A DNA stretch of 64,000 bases from Oxytricha trifallax (taxonomy: Eukaryota; Ciliophora; Spirotrichea; Sporadotrichida; Oxytrichidae), in assembly GCA_000711775.1 (NCBI GenBank), contig ARYC01002499.1:16190-80189 (forward strand), read 5' to 3'. Below the pieces are notes generated by a model. The model did not search any database and was not told the DNA's origin. It worked only from the letters and a program-made list of their open reading frames with translations. This document shows positions 49,985 through 61,286 of the stretch, in pieces. Position numbers and translations under genes: made by a program. Position 1 is the stretch's first letter, and each line of letters begins with the position of its first letter.

Positions 49985-50809
49985 TTGATTGATTTGCAGA
50001 TCTCAGGTGTCTCCACCCTTTACATATGTTCCTTTGCTGCCTGCCAAGAACCACTCTAATCTGAGTGGATGTAAAATTAATCAATCTTCTGCCTAATTCC
50101 TTTACAAAACTCAGGTAACTTATTTAACCATAAATGTTTTATAACAATTGAACATTTTAAATTAATCAATCAACATATACATATTGATTATCTGAGCACA
50201 TAAAAAATTATATAAATAGGTTATCTGAGTATTTTTAAACAGCTATTCAGCTTAAATTAAGTAATTCAAGTCGTATATATAGTCAAAATAAATTAAGAAG
50301 CAATGACCAGGAGCAAAGAGCAAAATTGCAAGTTGAAAAAGCAGCAATAAGAATACTGACAGTTTTCAATTGAGACGAGGGTGGAAAGCTATGAAATGGG
50401 TAAATTAATAAACATATTTATTGTTATATACTAATAAAATGGAAGAAATTGGTTGTTAGCTTAATATATCTTAATATATAGAGACACCACATCAGGGATA
50501 TATAATATTATATAAATAATAGGGCTAATTAAATGACAGAGTATAGATTAATTTAAATAATCATTTGATAATATTAGACTGAATCAACAAAACAAGCAAG
50601 CCAGGGTTATATATAGTATTAATTATTACATTAAACCAACAGTAATTTTTAGTGAATAACAATTAATAGCATGCTTTCTCTGTTTCCTTTTTTACTTATG
50701 ATAGTCATTAAAATTCTTCCAACAGTTAAAAGCCTGATTCATAAACAATAAGAGCTAATGAACTTATGACAAGCTATAAAGAAGACAATCAAGAATGTTT
50801 AAGATGATC
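49985..50809. other. Mixed-composition segments of a likely macronuclear-destined locus
   Basis: Several stretches have coding-like content. Minus strand 49,985-50,113 (FCKGIRQKIDQFYIHSDQSG). Plus strand about 50,190-50,381 (QNKLRSNDQEQRAKLQVEKA), where the 9-mer TTATCTGAG is repeated at 50,188 and 50,221. Plus strand 50,583-50,809 (HAFSVSFFTYDSHQNSSNSQ). Every frame is short enough to be chance on its own. The strand switches are compatible with separate exons or scrambled germline segments. Confidence 0.25.
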
Positions 50810-51600
50810 TTTTTCAATGGTTTTAAATATTATACTTAAAGAAGTAATGAATGAAAGTTAAACTTTAAACATAATTGTAAGTTATAATTTAAATGCATCA
50901 TTTTCATTGCAGATATGAATTTTCACAGGCAGTGCTTTCAACGCTGTAAACATGTTACAATCTTATATCATCTAGGTTAAGTCTAAGAGCTTGAAATTGA
51001 TCAATCAGGCAACCGTAAAATTTATAGTCTACTGTGTTTTATTGTTTCGCTCACTATCTAAGTTTCACAAGCAAAGAATTGCCATATAATATTATTATCA
51101 TTATAATATATAAAGTAAATCATTTGAAGTATTTAATTATTTTTAAAGTTAATATATAATCAATCTTTCATGAAACTTCTCTATCAGTTTATCTGAGGAG
51201 GGCTTATCTTGATCTTAAATTTACTGCCTTCTTTTATTTGGCATTTAGGTTAAATTACTATGCTGTGCTTTCCTCACTCAATTAATCGTTCTTCCTTGAT
51301 TTTTAAAAAGCAATCTCAAATGTTAGTTTGTTTATTTATATAATTATTTTAGAATATAATTGATTGATTAGATTATTTTAATATAATTACTGCTATAATA
51401 ACTGATTAACACCTTAAACTGTTGATCTTGAGCAATTAAGTCTTTAATGAGGGTGATTAATCATATGTCTAATCTTATTTAATCATTGTCTGGCTTATAG
51501 TTATTAATACATAAATTTATCTCAGATCTGCTGAAAGAGCAAAAGGGGCATTTCACGAGTTGAGTTAGACAAGCTGTTAATTGGAGGAATTAAGCTATCA
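50810..51600. other. Mixed-composition stretch, no gene assigned
   Basis: Both strands have fair frames. Minus, about 50,815-51,020: FKLLDLTQMIQDCNMFTALK. Plus, about 51,150-51,366: hydrophobic, RRAYLDLKFTAFFYLAFRLN. I cannot decide between them. Composition is less A/T-rich than true filler, so it probably belongs to the same macronuclear-destined locus. Confidence 0.25.
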
Positions 51601-52785
51601 TAGATTTGCATATTAGCATAAAAAAGTATTTTATAAAGATTAATTATAAATAAAATTTGTTGAATCTATTTATTCTTAAAGTAATATGAAAAATATGTGG
51701 TAATTAATTGTCAATATACAACTTTAATAACAGCTTATTATTGATATTGAGATATTGAACAACGATATTTAATATAACAAATTTTGCCAATAATATATTT
51801 TAATCCAAGCTCCTATAAATTGAGTCAACGGTGGCTTCTCTTAAACTATATACTACTTATGACAGTTCATTATTTTATTCCAGTAAATATTTTGTATCTC
51901 AATTGCTTGATTGTAAGTGCCCGACATGCATTAGTATACAGGCTGATGAAGTTGTGGATATGAGTATACAATGCATTTACACTAAATCCTCAACAAACAT
52001 TAACATAGAAAAGCTCTAACCAATTAACAATGAATTCTAATCGCCTAATTATAGTGACAACGTTTCTGGCAATATTTAAAATACTTGAAACCCTATGAGT
52101 ATTGAAATGTATCGTTATTGTGATTATCATTCGGTTTTTGCTGCATTGTAAACTAAAGGAGTATCTATATGCAGTTCCTTAAGATTTATTGATGCTGAGT
52201 ATAACTAAATGCTTGAAAATGTAGTAAAGATATGGTCTTTCTATACTTGCTGTTGCCTAAGCATAACTCAGCTTCAAAAGAATTACTACTTGCGGTAATT
52301 CTGTTTGGAACGAGTAAGTCATCGTGAGCTCAAAGTTGTCAAGATATATGGATATATTGATAGAGACACCTTAAAAATTTTGAATCAGGAATAAGGCAAC
52401 TCGATTAAAAGAAAGATTCTTACCCCAAGCAAAGTCTGATATCGCTCAAACGAAATCACTATGGCATTTTTTCAAGAACTTAGCGTAAGCTATTCTCAGA
52501 TTAGTATAAATCAGCAATCTATTTTAAAGATAATAGCTCGCAGCTGAGAATCATGTCGAGTGACTTTTCATGAGATCTGGAAATGTGCAAAGGCATCTAA
52601 TCAAAAAGCATAAGGTGGCCTGATGAAAGCTTGTTGTCACATTATCTCACTTCCTAGAGCAGATGTCCGAGTCGGACATTGCACCGCCCTTCATTTTTAA
52701 ACTGAAAATCGAGTAGTTCTTCAAACTGACTTCGGATGAACGAATGCCCCTTACTTCGTTTGTACTACCTAAATCTATCAAATGT
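51601..52785 (-). CDS. Candidate large coding segment, function unknown
   Basis: One minus-strand frame (TAA/TAG as Gln) covers about 395 codons with only two TGAs (52,456-52,458 and 52,330-52,332); its last part is open for 243 codons to the TGA at 51,598-51,600. The first part is highly protein-like (SFIRSQFEELLDFQFKNEG, PLHISRSHEKSLDMILSCEL). The last part is rich in Gln, Cys and His. Chance alone would give about seven TGAs in this length. No start codon is clear, and no family was recognised. The TGAs may be introns, internal eliminated sequences or decay. Confidence 0.35.
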
Positions 52786-53340
52786 TCAAATGCTAAATTA
52801 AAAAATAAAGAGACTATATATAAAATACGCTTATAAGAAAATTTTTTTCCAAAGCAACATCTGACAAAGAGCTAGATGATGGACAGAATATCATATAAAA
52901 TGTCTATCTTGGCTGTGAGGTACTCATAATTATAAGATTTAATGATGACTCTCATTTCATTGTAATTTTCTTTCCCAGAAGTAATTGGCATTATCATTGA
53001 CTTTTATTCAAAGTAAATTATAAAAAATAAATGTCGCAAACCTATTTTTTCCAAGGAGGATGATTACTATTGGCAGTCTAACCCTTTATGAATAATGGAC
53101 GGCCACCTTCTTGAAAGTGATATGGAGATTTAGTTCAAGGTAAGATTGGTGATAGCGCAGTTGGGCATTGATGGCAGGCGGTTAATGAAGTTCTCTTGAG
53201 AACTATGTGTCATTGAACATGTCATTATTCAATATTCTGTACTACTGAGCGAAAAATCTATTTAAACGATTAGTGTTATAATTACAATAAATATTTCTAA
53301 GAAATATAAAGTATATCCTATTTATATGTACTTTACTTTT
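52786..53340 (-). other. Possible further coding segment upstream of the 51.6-52.8 kb frame
   Basis: A different minus-strand frame is open from about 53,340 to a TGA near 53,008, with content such as RILNNDMFNDTQFSRELHQP and INAQLRYHQSYLELNLHITF. It could be an upstream exon or segment of the gene on the same strand. The intervening 52,790-53,005 shows no good frame. Confidence 0.25.
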
Positions 53341-54942
53341 CAATTCAATAATTTTTCATATTCTTATATATTTGCAGCCTGACACAGTTTTGCTGCAGCT
53401 GCAGTTGTAGCTTATAATATTTTTTTTAGCTTAGTGTTAAAAATATGATATTTTTAAAGCCTCTAATATAGAGTATTTAAAATTTATATTTTCGAGAGTT
53501 ATTTTTTAAAACAGTGTCTCTCGAGATTTTTAATTAATTAATCAGTAAAAATTTTTATAGTCAAAAATATAAATATTTCAATATCTTTAAATAAATAGAG
53601 CTTTTTTTGTTTTTATTTTTAATAATCCTTAAGGATATATGAATAAGTTTTTATAGATTTTTTTAGAACCTTATTAAGATTCCTTAACTTAATTTTGTGG
53701 TAAAATATGAGATAAAAACTAAAAAAAGAATATTGCTCTATTTCTTTTTAGAATTATCATAATTCATTTTAGACATAGATATATTGATAAGGAAATTTTG
53801 AAAAATTATGAAATAATGGTTGATAATATTTTTCGATATTAAAATCCTAGAGAGACACTGTTTTAAAAGTGTGACTCACAACAAATACAATAATATACAG
53901 TTTAGTTTGAATTGTTGAAAGCTTCAATATATTTTAAATTAATTATTAATATTTAAAGAATCGAGGATTTTAGAGGAAAAAGTCCTCTTTCCTCGTTCAG
54001 CATCTCTAAAATATTTAATGAGATGCAACTATCATAATTCATTAAATAACAATGAAAAGAGGAAGTTTTTATGATTGCCCAGTTGGAATTAAAGTATAGG
54101 CTGACTTTTATGGCGTAACCAATCTCTATAATTAATCAGTAAACTTTAATTAATTAATAAAAGTTAAAATTACTATGTTACATAAATGTCGAGCATAATG
54201 ATGGAGTGGCATCTCTGTCAACTCTTATAATTTTTGCCCAGCTGGGTCATAAAGCTCAGTCATTAAACTATTCGGCTAGTTGGATATTCATGGAAAGTAA
54301 CTTCGTCCATTGCATTTTCGTGTAGCAATTAGTGAAAGCAAACACAGTATCCTCTGATTTTCAGCATACAGCAATTAAATAAAGGTAACAATAATTCTCA
54401 GATAGACCTACTATTAGTGAGTAAGTCACGGATAGGTCGGCATATAGTAGATTAGACCATACTAAACCTTAAATAGTGGTAACATTTTGCGGAGATTTTG
54501 GGCTTGGTAACATTTTGCTGGCCGGAAAGATGATGAATATACTGAATAAATTATAGATTAGGCTTATAACATTCTATAGTAAGTTCATCAATATTCTCAA
54601 AATAATACAAAAATCTCTCTTTTTCTAATATTATAACATGATTTGCTATATAATGGAAAGTTTTTAGATTCATGTGGCTAGAGATCGGTATGAGATTCAT
54701 ACTGTTCTCATGCACTCAACTCACGAAACTCCTCTTAGATAGAAATCTGTAAAGTATTCCTTGTTGTTATTGATATTTTCCTAATTAAATTTCAGAAGGA
54801 CAATGATTGGAGTGACATGGCATATATCGATAGGTTTGCTTATAATTTCAGCTTAAAGGAAGAGTAATACCTCATGCCAAAAAATTGAGTAAAAATTGTT
54901 GAATAATTAAGACATAGTCGTTTGATTATAATCAGCAGATGA
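53341..54942. other. Spacer, then mixed-composition segments
   Basis: 53,341-53,940 is A/T-rich with nothing supportable. From about 54,040 the composition is mixed. The minus strand has a frame at about 54,040-54,267 (ELYDPAGQKLQELTEMPLHH) and another just upstream ending near 54,262 (LLHENAMDEVTFHEYPTSRI). Neither has a recognised family. A small repeat (GGTAACATTTTGC, twice) lies at about 54,478-54,520. Confidence 0.25.
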
Positions 54943-55170
54943 CAATTCAATCATGACATACCTAAGAGATTTTAGACAATCCCGATTGACTTTATTAAGG
55001 TAACCAGGGTTTTAGGCTTCCATGCTACGTATGACGAATAAGCATCTGTCGACAACCTTATCAGTGATAATCAGGAAGATGATGTGAGTGCAAGATATTC
55101 AAGAATTATACAAGATGATACAGTAAGGCGAAGGAAGGAGATAGGGCATCAGGCAAAAGGTTGCACCTGA
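54943..55170 (+). CDS. Candidate coding segment, function unknown
   Basis: A 75-codon frame, open from a TGA at 54,940 to TGA 55,168-55,170, with very protein-like and charged content (FNHDIPKRFQTIPIDFIKVT, DNQEDDVSARYSRIIQDDT, then RRRKEIGHQAKGCT) unlike the A/T-driven chance frames around. The same frame continues after the stop as ETYASLFLFDEWVRRWW. No start codon and no family. Probably one exon or germline segment on the plus strand. Confidence 0.35.
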
Positions 55171-55358
55171 GAGACATATGCTTCATTATTTTTGTTTGAT
55201 GAATGGGTGAGAAGATGGTGGGCATGGCACGAGAGGCACCTTAAATTGAGTATGAATGCTTAGTATTTTTTAAGAATGAGTTATTTTATATAAAAAGTGA
55301 TTATTTATAAACTAAAGTTCGCCAATTATTCATATAGAATGCTACATAAATGGAGATA

Positions 55359-55508
55359 ATGTCTCAATCAGTTCAAGATTTTACTATTCGGATGAAGGGA
55401 GAATAAATTGTTACCTCCCACAAAGAGAGTGCAGAGGAATATGAACAAAAAGCAAAGAAAACAATCCTTGTGGGCATTAGATCTTAGTTAAAGTGCTACA
55501 ATTGCTGA
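55359..55508 (+). CDS. Candidate N-terminal segment, 49 codons
   Basis: ATG at 55,359 opens MSQSVQDFTIRMKGEQIV then a charged helix (HKESAEEYEQKAKKTILVG), ending ...KCYNC at TGA 55,506-55,508. The content is protein-like and the ATG follows A/T-rich sequence, so it may be a first exon or segment whose continuation is behind an intron or elsewhere. Too short to be sure. Confidence 0.25.
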
Positions 55509-56546
55509 TTACCTGCAATATAATAATTCAATTAGGGAGTGGCATTTCTATTGTTTTGCAATTTCATTCAAAATCTTTAATATCATATTGGATATAATAA
55601 TCTAATATCTAACTTACCACAAAGTATCATTAAAAAAAGTAAGTAACTCTTTCAGCTATTTTAACTTCTTTCTTCTTGATTTCAGCAAATCTTCGCCCCC
55701 CCCAACTATTTATACCAATCATAACTATTTATAAATTTTCCCTAATTAATGTTTTTAATTATATATTCTATAAATATACTGAGAAATACTTGGACATAAC
55801 AGCTTATCCAGGATATGTTAGCAAATTTCCCCATCACTTTTGTGTATTTTTCCATAGCACGGATAAAGTTTCTCTTCCAATTCTCTCTATTCTTTACTGA
55901 AACCTCTTTGTTTCTTCTTTGCTTGCTGTTGTCTGTTCTATCATTGAATAAATACTTTCATTAATATAAGATCATAATGCCGCTTTAAAATAAATTTAAT
56001 TGTTTTTATTCGATTTATTCTATCATAAAAATAAGAATTTTGCTTCATTTAGAATTATTGTTTGAATAACTAGAAAGTCTTTTCAAAGTTTATATATAGA
56101 TTTATATATTTATATAAACTATCTATTCTTTGAATTAAAACCAGCATTTTAGTAATTTAAATTTGCAAGATCTTTATTATTCTCAATTTATAAATAAGGC
56201 TGTTATCAATTTTTAATAGTTTAACTGTTGGTTATCTGTATGGCTTATTAGCCTTGACATTTCCCTATTTCATGGTAAGGTAAACAACTCAAGAAAATAA
56301 ATATAAATTAATGGACATTAAACAATAAACATTGCAAATAGCAATAAAAAGATAAGAGTAAATTAAAAATAGGTGTTAAATTCGATTATCTATTTGATTA
56401 AATTTCATATTTACATATTTTATTATCGTTTTTTTTAAAAAAATAAATAATAATTAAATGACTAAATTTTATGTGTTATAAATTATTTGAAAAATAAATA
56501 ATAAATTAATGCCTATAAAAACATCCCCATTCTTACATTCAGATAA
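55509..56546. other. A/T-rich spacer
   Basis: No supportable gene. A C-run (CCCCCCCC) is at about 55,697, followed by a chance-like frame. Confidence 0.45.
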
Positions 56547-57100
56547 ATTAGCTAAAATACGAACATTTAGGGGAATAAATTTATTAATCAAGATTACACA
56601 TGTTTTATTTTAAATATTTAATTAAATATATAAATCTAGGTACTCTACCGCAGTTTTTATATATAAACCTGTTTTGCGGTAGAGTACCCTAATTATATTA
56701 ATTAAATTAAAATTAAATTCATAAATACAGCATTACTTTTTACAAAGAATGCATTTCATAATTAAATAATAAATTTCTAAATTAAAATAATATGATTGTT
56801 ACTCTATAAGGCAATAAAATTTGAAGATTTTTACTTTTTATATTTTAAATAATTAATTTATTCTACATATTATATATCACTTTTTTATTTAATGCATTCT
56901 TTGTAAAAAGTAATGTTGTATTTATGAATTTAATTTTAATTTAATTAATATAATTAGGGTACTCTACCGCAAAACAGGTTTGTACTATAAAAACTGCGGT
57001 AGAGTACCTAGATTTATATATTTAATTAAATATTTAAAATAAAACATGTGTAATCTTGATTAATAAATTTATTCCCCTAAATGTTCGTATTTTAGCTAAA
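56547..57100. mobile_element. Fold-back element with GGTACTCTACCGCA motifs
   Basis: The arms of about 210 bp (56,547-56,757 and 56,893-57,100) are reverse complements around an A/T-rich loop. Within each arm, GGTACTCTACCGCA and TGCGGTAGAGTACC face each other across about 28 bp, so each arm also has its own small hairpin. No coding capacity and no termini shared with the other families. Confidence 0.8.
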
Positions 57101-58484
57101 TGCATGTCACCATTTCTACTTTGAATATTAATTAAATGAATCACTACAGTAAGTGCCATCTTAGTAATTTGATATTGAACAAATATCGCTTGAAATGCAT
57201 TCATTAATACCAATTTATATATTACCCAAGCCTTAATTAACCTCATGTAATCCAAAATTACGATAATATTAAGCATTAATCTATTAAATTTATTATATAT
57301 AAGATAAAAAGATGTAATAGTATGCTATAAAGCCATCTTCTTATGCTTAATATTTACGCAAAAGACAAGTTCAATCATTGTTTTGGATTTACTAAACTAG
57401 TGATGGGCAATGATTAATTGTTAAAATTATCCCCTTTAATTAAGTAGAAATTTAATATAAATTTTCAATTTATATTGCTTAAAATACTAGGAGGGGTGTA
57501 TTATTTAAAGGCCAAATATAATACTTTAATTATAGTTAATAAACTATGGTGGTTACAACTTAGATGTATATATAATTGAAATATTAAAATAATTGTTGCT
57601 GCTATTGATTATTCTTCATTTAAACATTTATAGCTTGCCTAATTTTCCTATTTTACTTTTATGTGTTTTCGTAGCAATAAAACTATAAATATATATATAT
57701 ATATATATATAAACCCCAAAACTTATGTTCACAAATAAATGTGAAATTGATAAAAATTTTAATTAATATTGATAAATAAGGGAATTCCAAATTTCATAAT
57801 TTAGCTTTAAAGAGAAGGCTGATTCAAGAGTCTTAGAAAGAAGGTCTTATGATGTGCTGCTAATTATAGTTTGAGTGTTCTAGTGTTCAAATATTGTTGA
57901 GAGTGTTTCTTATTCTATTCTAAGTTCATATGTTTATAAAATCCAGTAGCTTTCCTTTCTAATTTTTCAAATATTTCAACATTAGTATTAACCCCCCCCC
58001 TATTATTGGGTCTGAAATCCAGTCTGGAGTCTATAATACAAGCCAGTCTGGACCCCCTGCAACCATCATCTATGATTTAGAAAAAGAGTGCCTTTACATT
58101 CCATTCCATTTTCATTCCACATTTCTGCTGGTTATTTATACGTTATGAGCAGAAAAGGGTTAAATTCGCCATTATGCCCCAGGATTTTTCAATTTTCACA
58201 TAAAGCCAATTTTCAATGAGGCCAGACACGAAAAGCATTCAAAAGACCCATGGCGGGTCAGCCATTACTTGCAAGCCTACTTTTTTCACCTTTTAATGTT
58301 GGCATTAACATTAGCAATGCATATGAACTGGTTTGCAGCCTGTAGATCTTTAAATCCACTGGATAAGTGAAGGAGAGAGGTTTTTCTTTAGTAAATTTGA
58401 AAAATCCAGCGGTAATTTCTAATAATCCACCTATTAATTATAATAATCCAGTATATAATACTATATTAAAAACTTAAAAATACC
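57101..58484. other. Spacer and upstream region of the SecA-like gene
   Basis: 57,101-57,985 is A/T-rich with a (TA)n tract at about 57,686-57,710. At about 57,990 the composition changes sharply at a C-run (CCCCCCCCC), followed by the direct repeat CCAGTCTGGA (about 58,020 and 58,048). No frame of its own stands out up to the ATG at 58,485, so it may be leader or promoter sequence of the following gene, or a segment from elsewhere. Confidence 0.4.
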
Positions 58485-61286
58485 ATGAATCCAGACCAAG
58501 AGCAGGATCAGATTGCTAAATCTTTTCTCCCATAGATTAAAGAACGAAGCCCTGGTAATTTATTTTCTTTTACTAAGCGCCTATATTAGATTTAAATTAT
58601 GAAAATTCAAATGAAAAATTATCTCAACTTCTTGAGCAGGTGATCGGATTTTTGAAAATCATGAAGCTAATGATAATTTTTATGAGGGTGGCAAAGTGAA
58701 GGGCATTAAAGCTGAGTACAAGGGAGCCCAAGAGAGCGCCAAAATCAATAGAGCAAAGGATTTCCTACATTTTAACAACTTTGACTTGAGTCTCCTGTTG
58801 CAGCAGGAGGATTTCAAGGGCTATTAAAAGACATGGGATTTTAAGAAAGTTGTGAGAAAGTTTATAAACAACAACAAAATGCAAGAAAGCGAGGAACAGC
58901 AGTGATACCTAGTCACTGGTCTCTGAAAACCTTAACCACGCCCACTCAAACGGGGAGATGAAGATGAGTGAATTCCAAACTACTCCAAGTATTACAGGTT
59001 AACTAGTACAAGAACTTAGACCCTTATCTTAGCTAGTTATTAACTATGGCGCGATCATTGGCCATGAGATGTTGACAAAGCATTTTGAATAGTTCAAATA
59101 ATCAAATTATTAATAAAAGGAATAAATCCTCCAAGAATTAATGGCCCGATCCTCCAAGAATTAATGGCCCGCAACACTCAATCACTCTTTTCTTTCCTTT
59201 AGCACTTTGAAATGGCAAATGAACCCTAAGGAAACGAAGGGCTCTTCTATTTATTAACTGATTTAATATCAAGCAACTAAAAATTAGACTAAGACTCCAA
59301 GGCTTGTATCTTTCTGGCTGCCCTCAGTTACTATACAGGGGAAAAATATCAACCGGAAGATGCCTTAATTTAAGAAGCAATTCTCTTACTAATAAGGTCA
59401 CCTAATGCTAGACAAGCTTTAGGCTTGGCCAACTTGGTCTTTATTATTGAGTCGACATGTCTTAGTGAGCAGCTTGCCTTAGTCTAGAAGCTCAACTACT
59501 CTAATCCAGGCATTGTTAACCTTTTGGCTTAGACATGGCACTACTTTTAAATTGACTCCTAGGTCATCAAATGATACCAAATTCCTTCTTTATTATGAAC
59601 GTTCCTTTTATTATCGTGCTTAAGCAAGACTGCGGATGGATCTTCTAAGAGACATTCCTGTAGAGTATACAGAGTATTTTGAGAGAATATGCGCCTTATG
59701 CTCATTCCCTAGTTTGGAGTCCTTAAAAGACTACATATCTTCAACAAGGGCAACCTTCTTATACAAGCAAGAAGTAATCGATACAGTCTCAATGTTGCAT
59801 TTTATGAAAGGCCTTGCTTAAAGACTGCAAAGCAGAGATCAATAATGGGTAGGGAAGATTGAGTAAATCAGGAGAATGTAGTAGTTGATTGTGAATGCGC
59901 AAGTGGAGAAAAATGTATAGTTAAGCACCCACTCTATTGACAACTGTCTCAACTGTGACTTCTCTGACCTTGATAGAATAATGCAATTGCCAAGGACAAT
60001 GGAGGCCTTCTCTGAAAAGGCTGCCAATGACCTTCTTAAGCTATTCAAGAATGAGAACTTGTAAAACCAAGAACCATCTAGATTCAATAGCAGGTCTCCA
60101 GAGGAACTCTTAAGATCATGTGTCGAATTAGAAACTTTGGAGTAAAATTTAGGCTTCAAATTCTACTGCTCTCAGGTACAATGTTTTAACTATATCTGTG
60201 ACAACCTGAACAGCAACCATTTCATTTATTTTTGTATTGGCAATGGGAAGACCCTAATATGTTTTGCTTCAGCAATTCATTTAGCTATTAAAACCCAAAG
60301 ATCAATCTTTACACTCAGCAAGAATGAGCACTTATTGCAAAGGGACTTCAAACGATACTAATGAGTTATTAAAGCAATGTAACTCAATTGTAATCTAAAC
60401 TTCTTTGCCAAAGACACTGGCATCTATTTCTACACTTAACCCTAATTAAAGAAGATGCAAAAGAACAGCAAGGCCGTGAGTGTATAGCAGCAAAGCTACG
60501 TTTTAATCGACGAGTATGACTGGATTATTTTTGATGGTTCCGTTGACAGCATTATCAACTGTCTCGAGTATTTTCAGCATGCTCATTAAGTCATAGGATT
60601 TACTGGAAGCAATCTCTCTTATACTGAAGAGAACTGTTTGAGGCTAGCTTTTCGATCCGCACCAGTATTATTTCCAACTCTTGATAAACTCTAGGGAGAT
60701 AAAAAGACTCAATACCCCGATGTGCTTGTGAGCTCTAATTAGAGCGATTACTTGGCTAAGATCAAGGAAATTATAATAGAGCAGCTAAGCCACTCACCAG
60801 TTCTAATCGTGGCTTCTGCTAACTACAATACGATACGATAGAGATAGGGCTTTTGAGGTCAGGATACGACTTTACCAGTTTAAGCATAGGACAAGCAGCC
60901 AATATTGAATCCATAATTGAAGGTAGATACTTAATGAAAAATGCGAAAAAGCAGTATGGCGTATACTTGCTTAATAAGCTCATGGAAGAGCCACCGAAAT
61001 TCAGACCAATGATGAAATAAACGATAACGGAGGTTCTTATCTCATCATCGCAGATGTCTTCTCTAAAAGTTCGGAAGAGCAGATTATAGGAAGAATTGGA
61101 AGACTTAATACTAAGGGCAGATGGCAAAGAGTGTTATATAGACTCAACTCCAAAGATAGTGCCGAGTAGCTACTTATAATAGAGTAGCATGAGACCGACC
61201 TTATATTAGACGAAAAGTTCAATGAGGTATAATTTAATTTGTAAGACAAGTAAGAAACTAGCGATATGAAAATTATTGATAAATTT
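58485..61286 (+). pseudogene. SecA-like DEAD-motor ATPase gene, decayed
   Basis: Read with TAA/TAG as Gln, a long protein begins MNPDQEQDQIAKSFLPQ at 58,485 and needs several frame changes. An ATPase core is recognisable: a P-loop-like GNGKTLI at 60,239 with IFTLSKNEHLLQRDF after it (where SecA has the VNDYLA.RD stretch), VLIDEYDWIIFDGS at 60,500 (motif II, compare DEVDSILID of SecA), and QIIGRIGR at 61,080-61,103 (motif VI). Lesions: TGAs near 58,641, 58,905, 59,569, 60,362 and 60,853, frameshifts near 58,650 and 61,000, and a 23-bp tandem duplication at 59,129-59,174. Ciliates have many SecA-like proteins of unclear role. Some breaks could be introns or eliminated sequences rather than decay. 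Confidence 0.65.
59129..59174. repeat. 23-bp tandem duplication within the SecA-like gene
   Basis: ATCCTCCAAGAATTAATGGC plus CCG occurs twice back to back. The duplication shifts the frame; losing one copy brings the upstream frame (...ILQELMAR) into line with the downstream one (NTQSLFSFLQHF). It behaves like a germline pointer pair with no sequence in between, or like a slippage error. Confidence 0.7.

Noticed and set aside
51757..53400. Plus-strand frame readable across about 550 codons if TGA is ignored
   Set aside because: It contains about ten TGAs, close to the chance rate, and the minus strand gives a cleaner and more protein-like reading over the same DNA.
54480..54920. Plus-strand frame with DFGLGN suggesting a kinase
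   Set aside because: No other kinase motif lies at the right distance, the rest is A/T-driven hydrophobic sequence, and GGTAACATTTTGC is simply repeated there.
59839..61249. Several minus-strand frames of 70-106 codons
   Set aside because: Antisense shadows of the SecA-like gene; they arise because TTA/CTA on the plus strand are common and because the real frame has no standard-code stop there.
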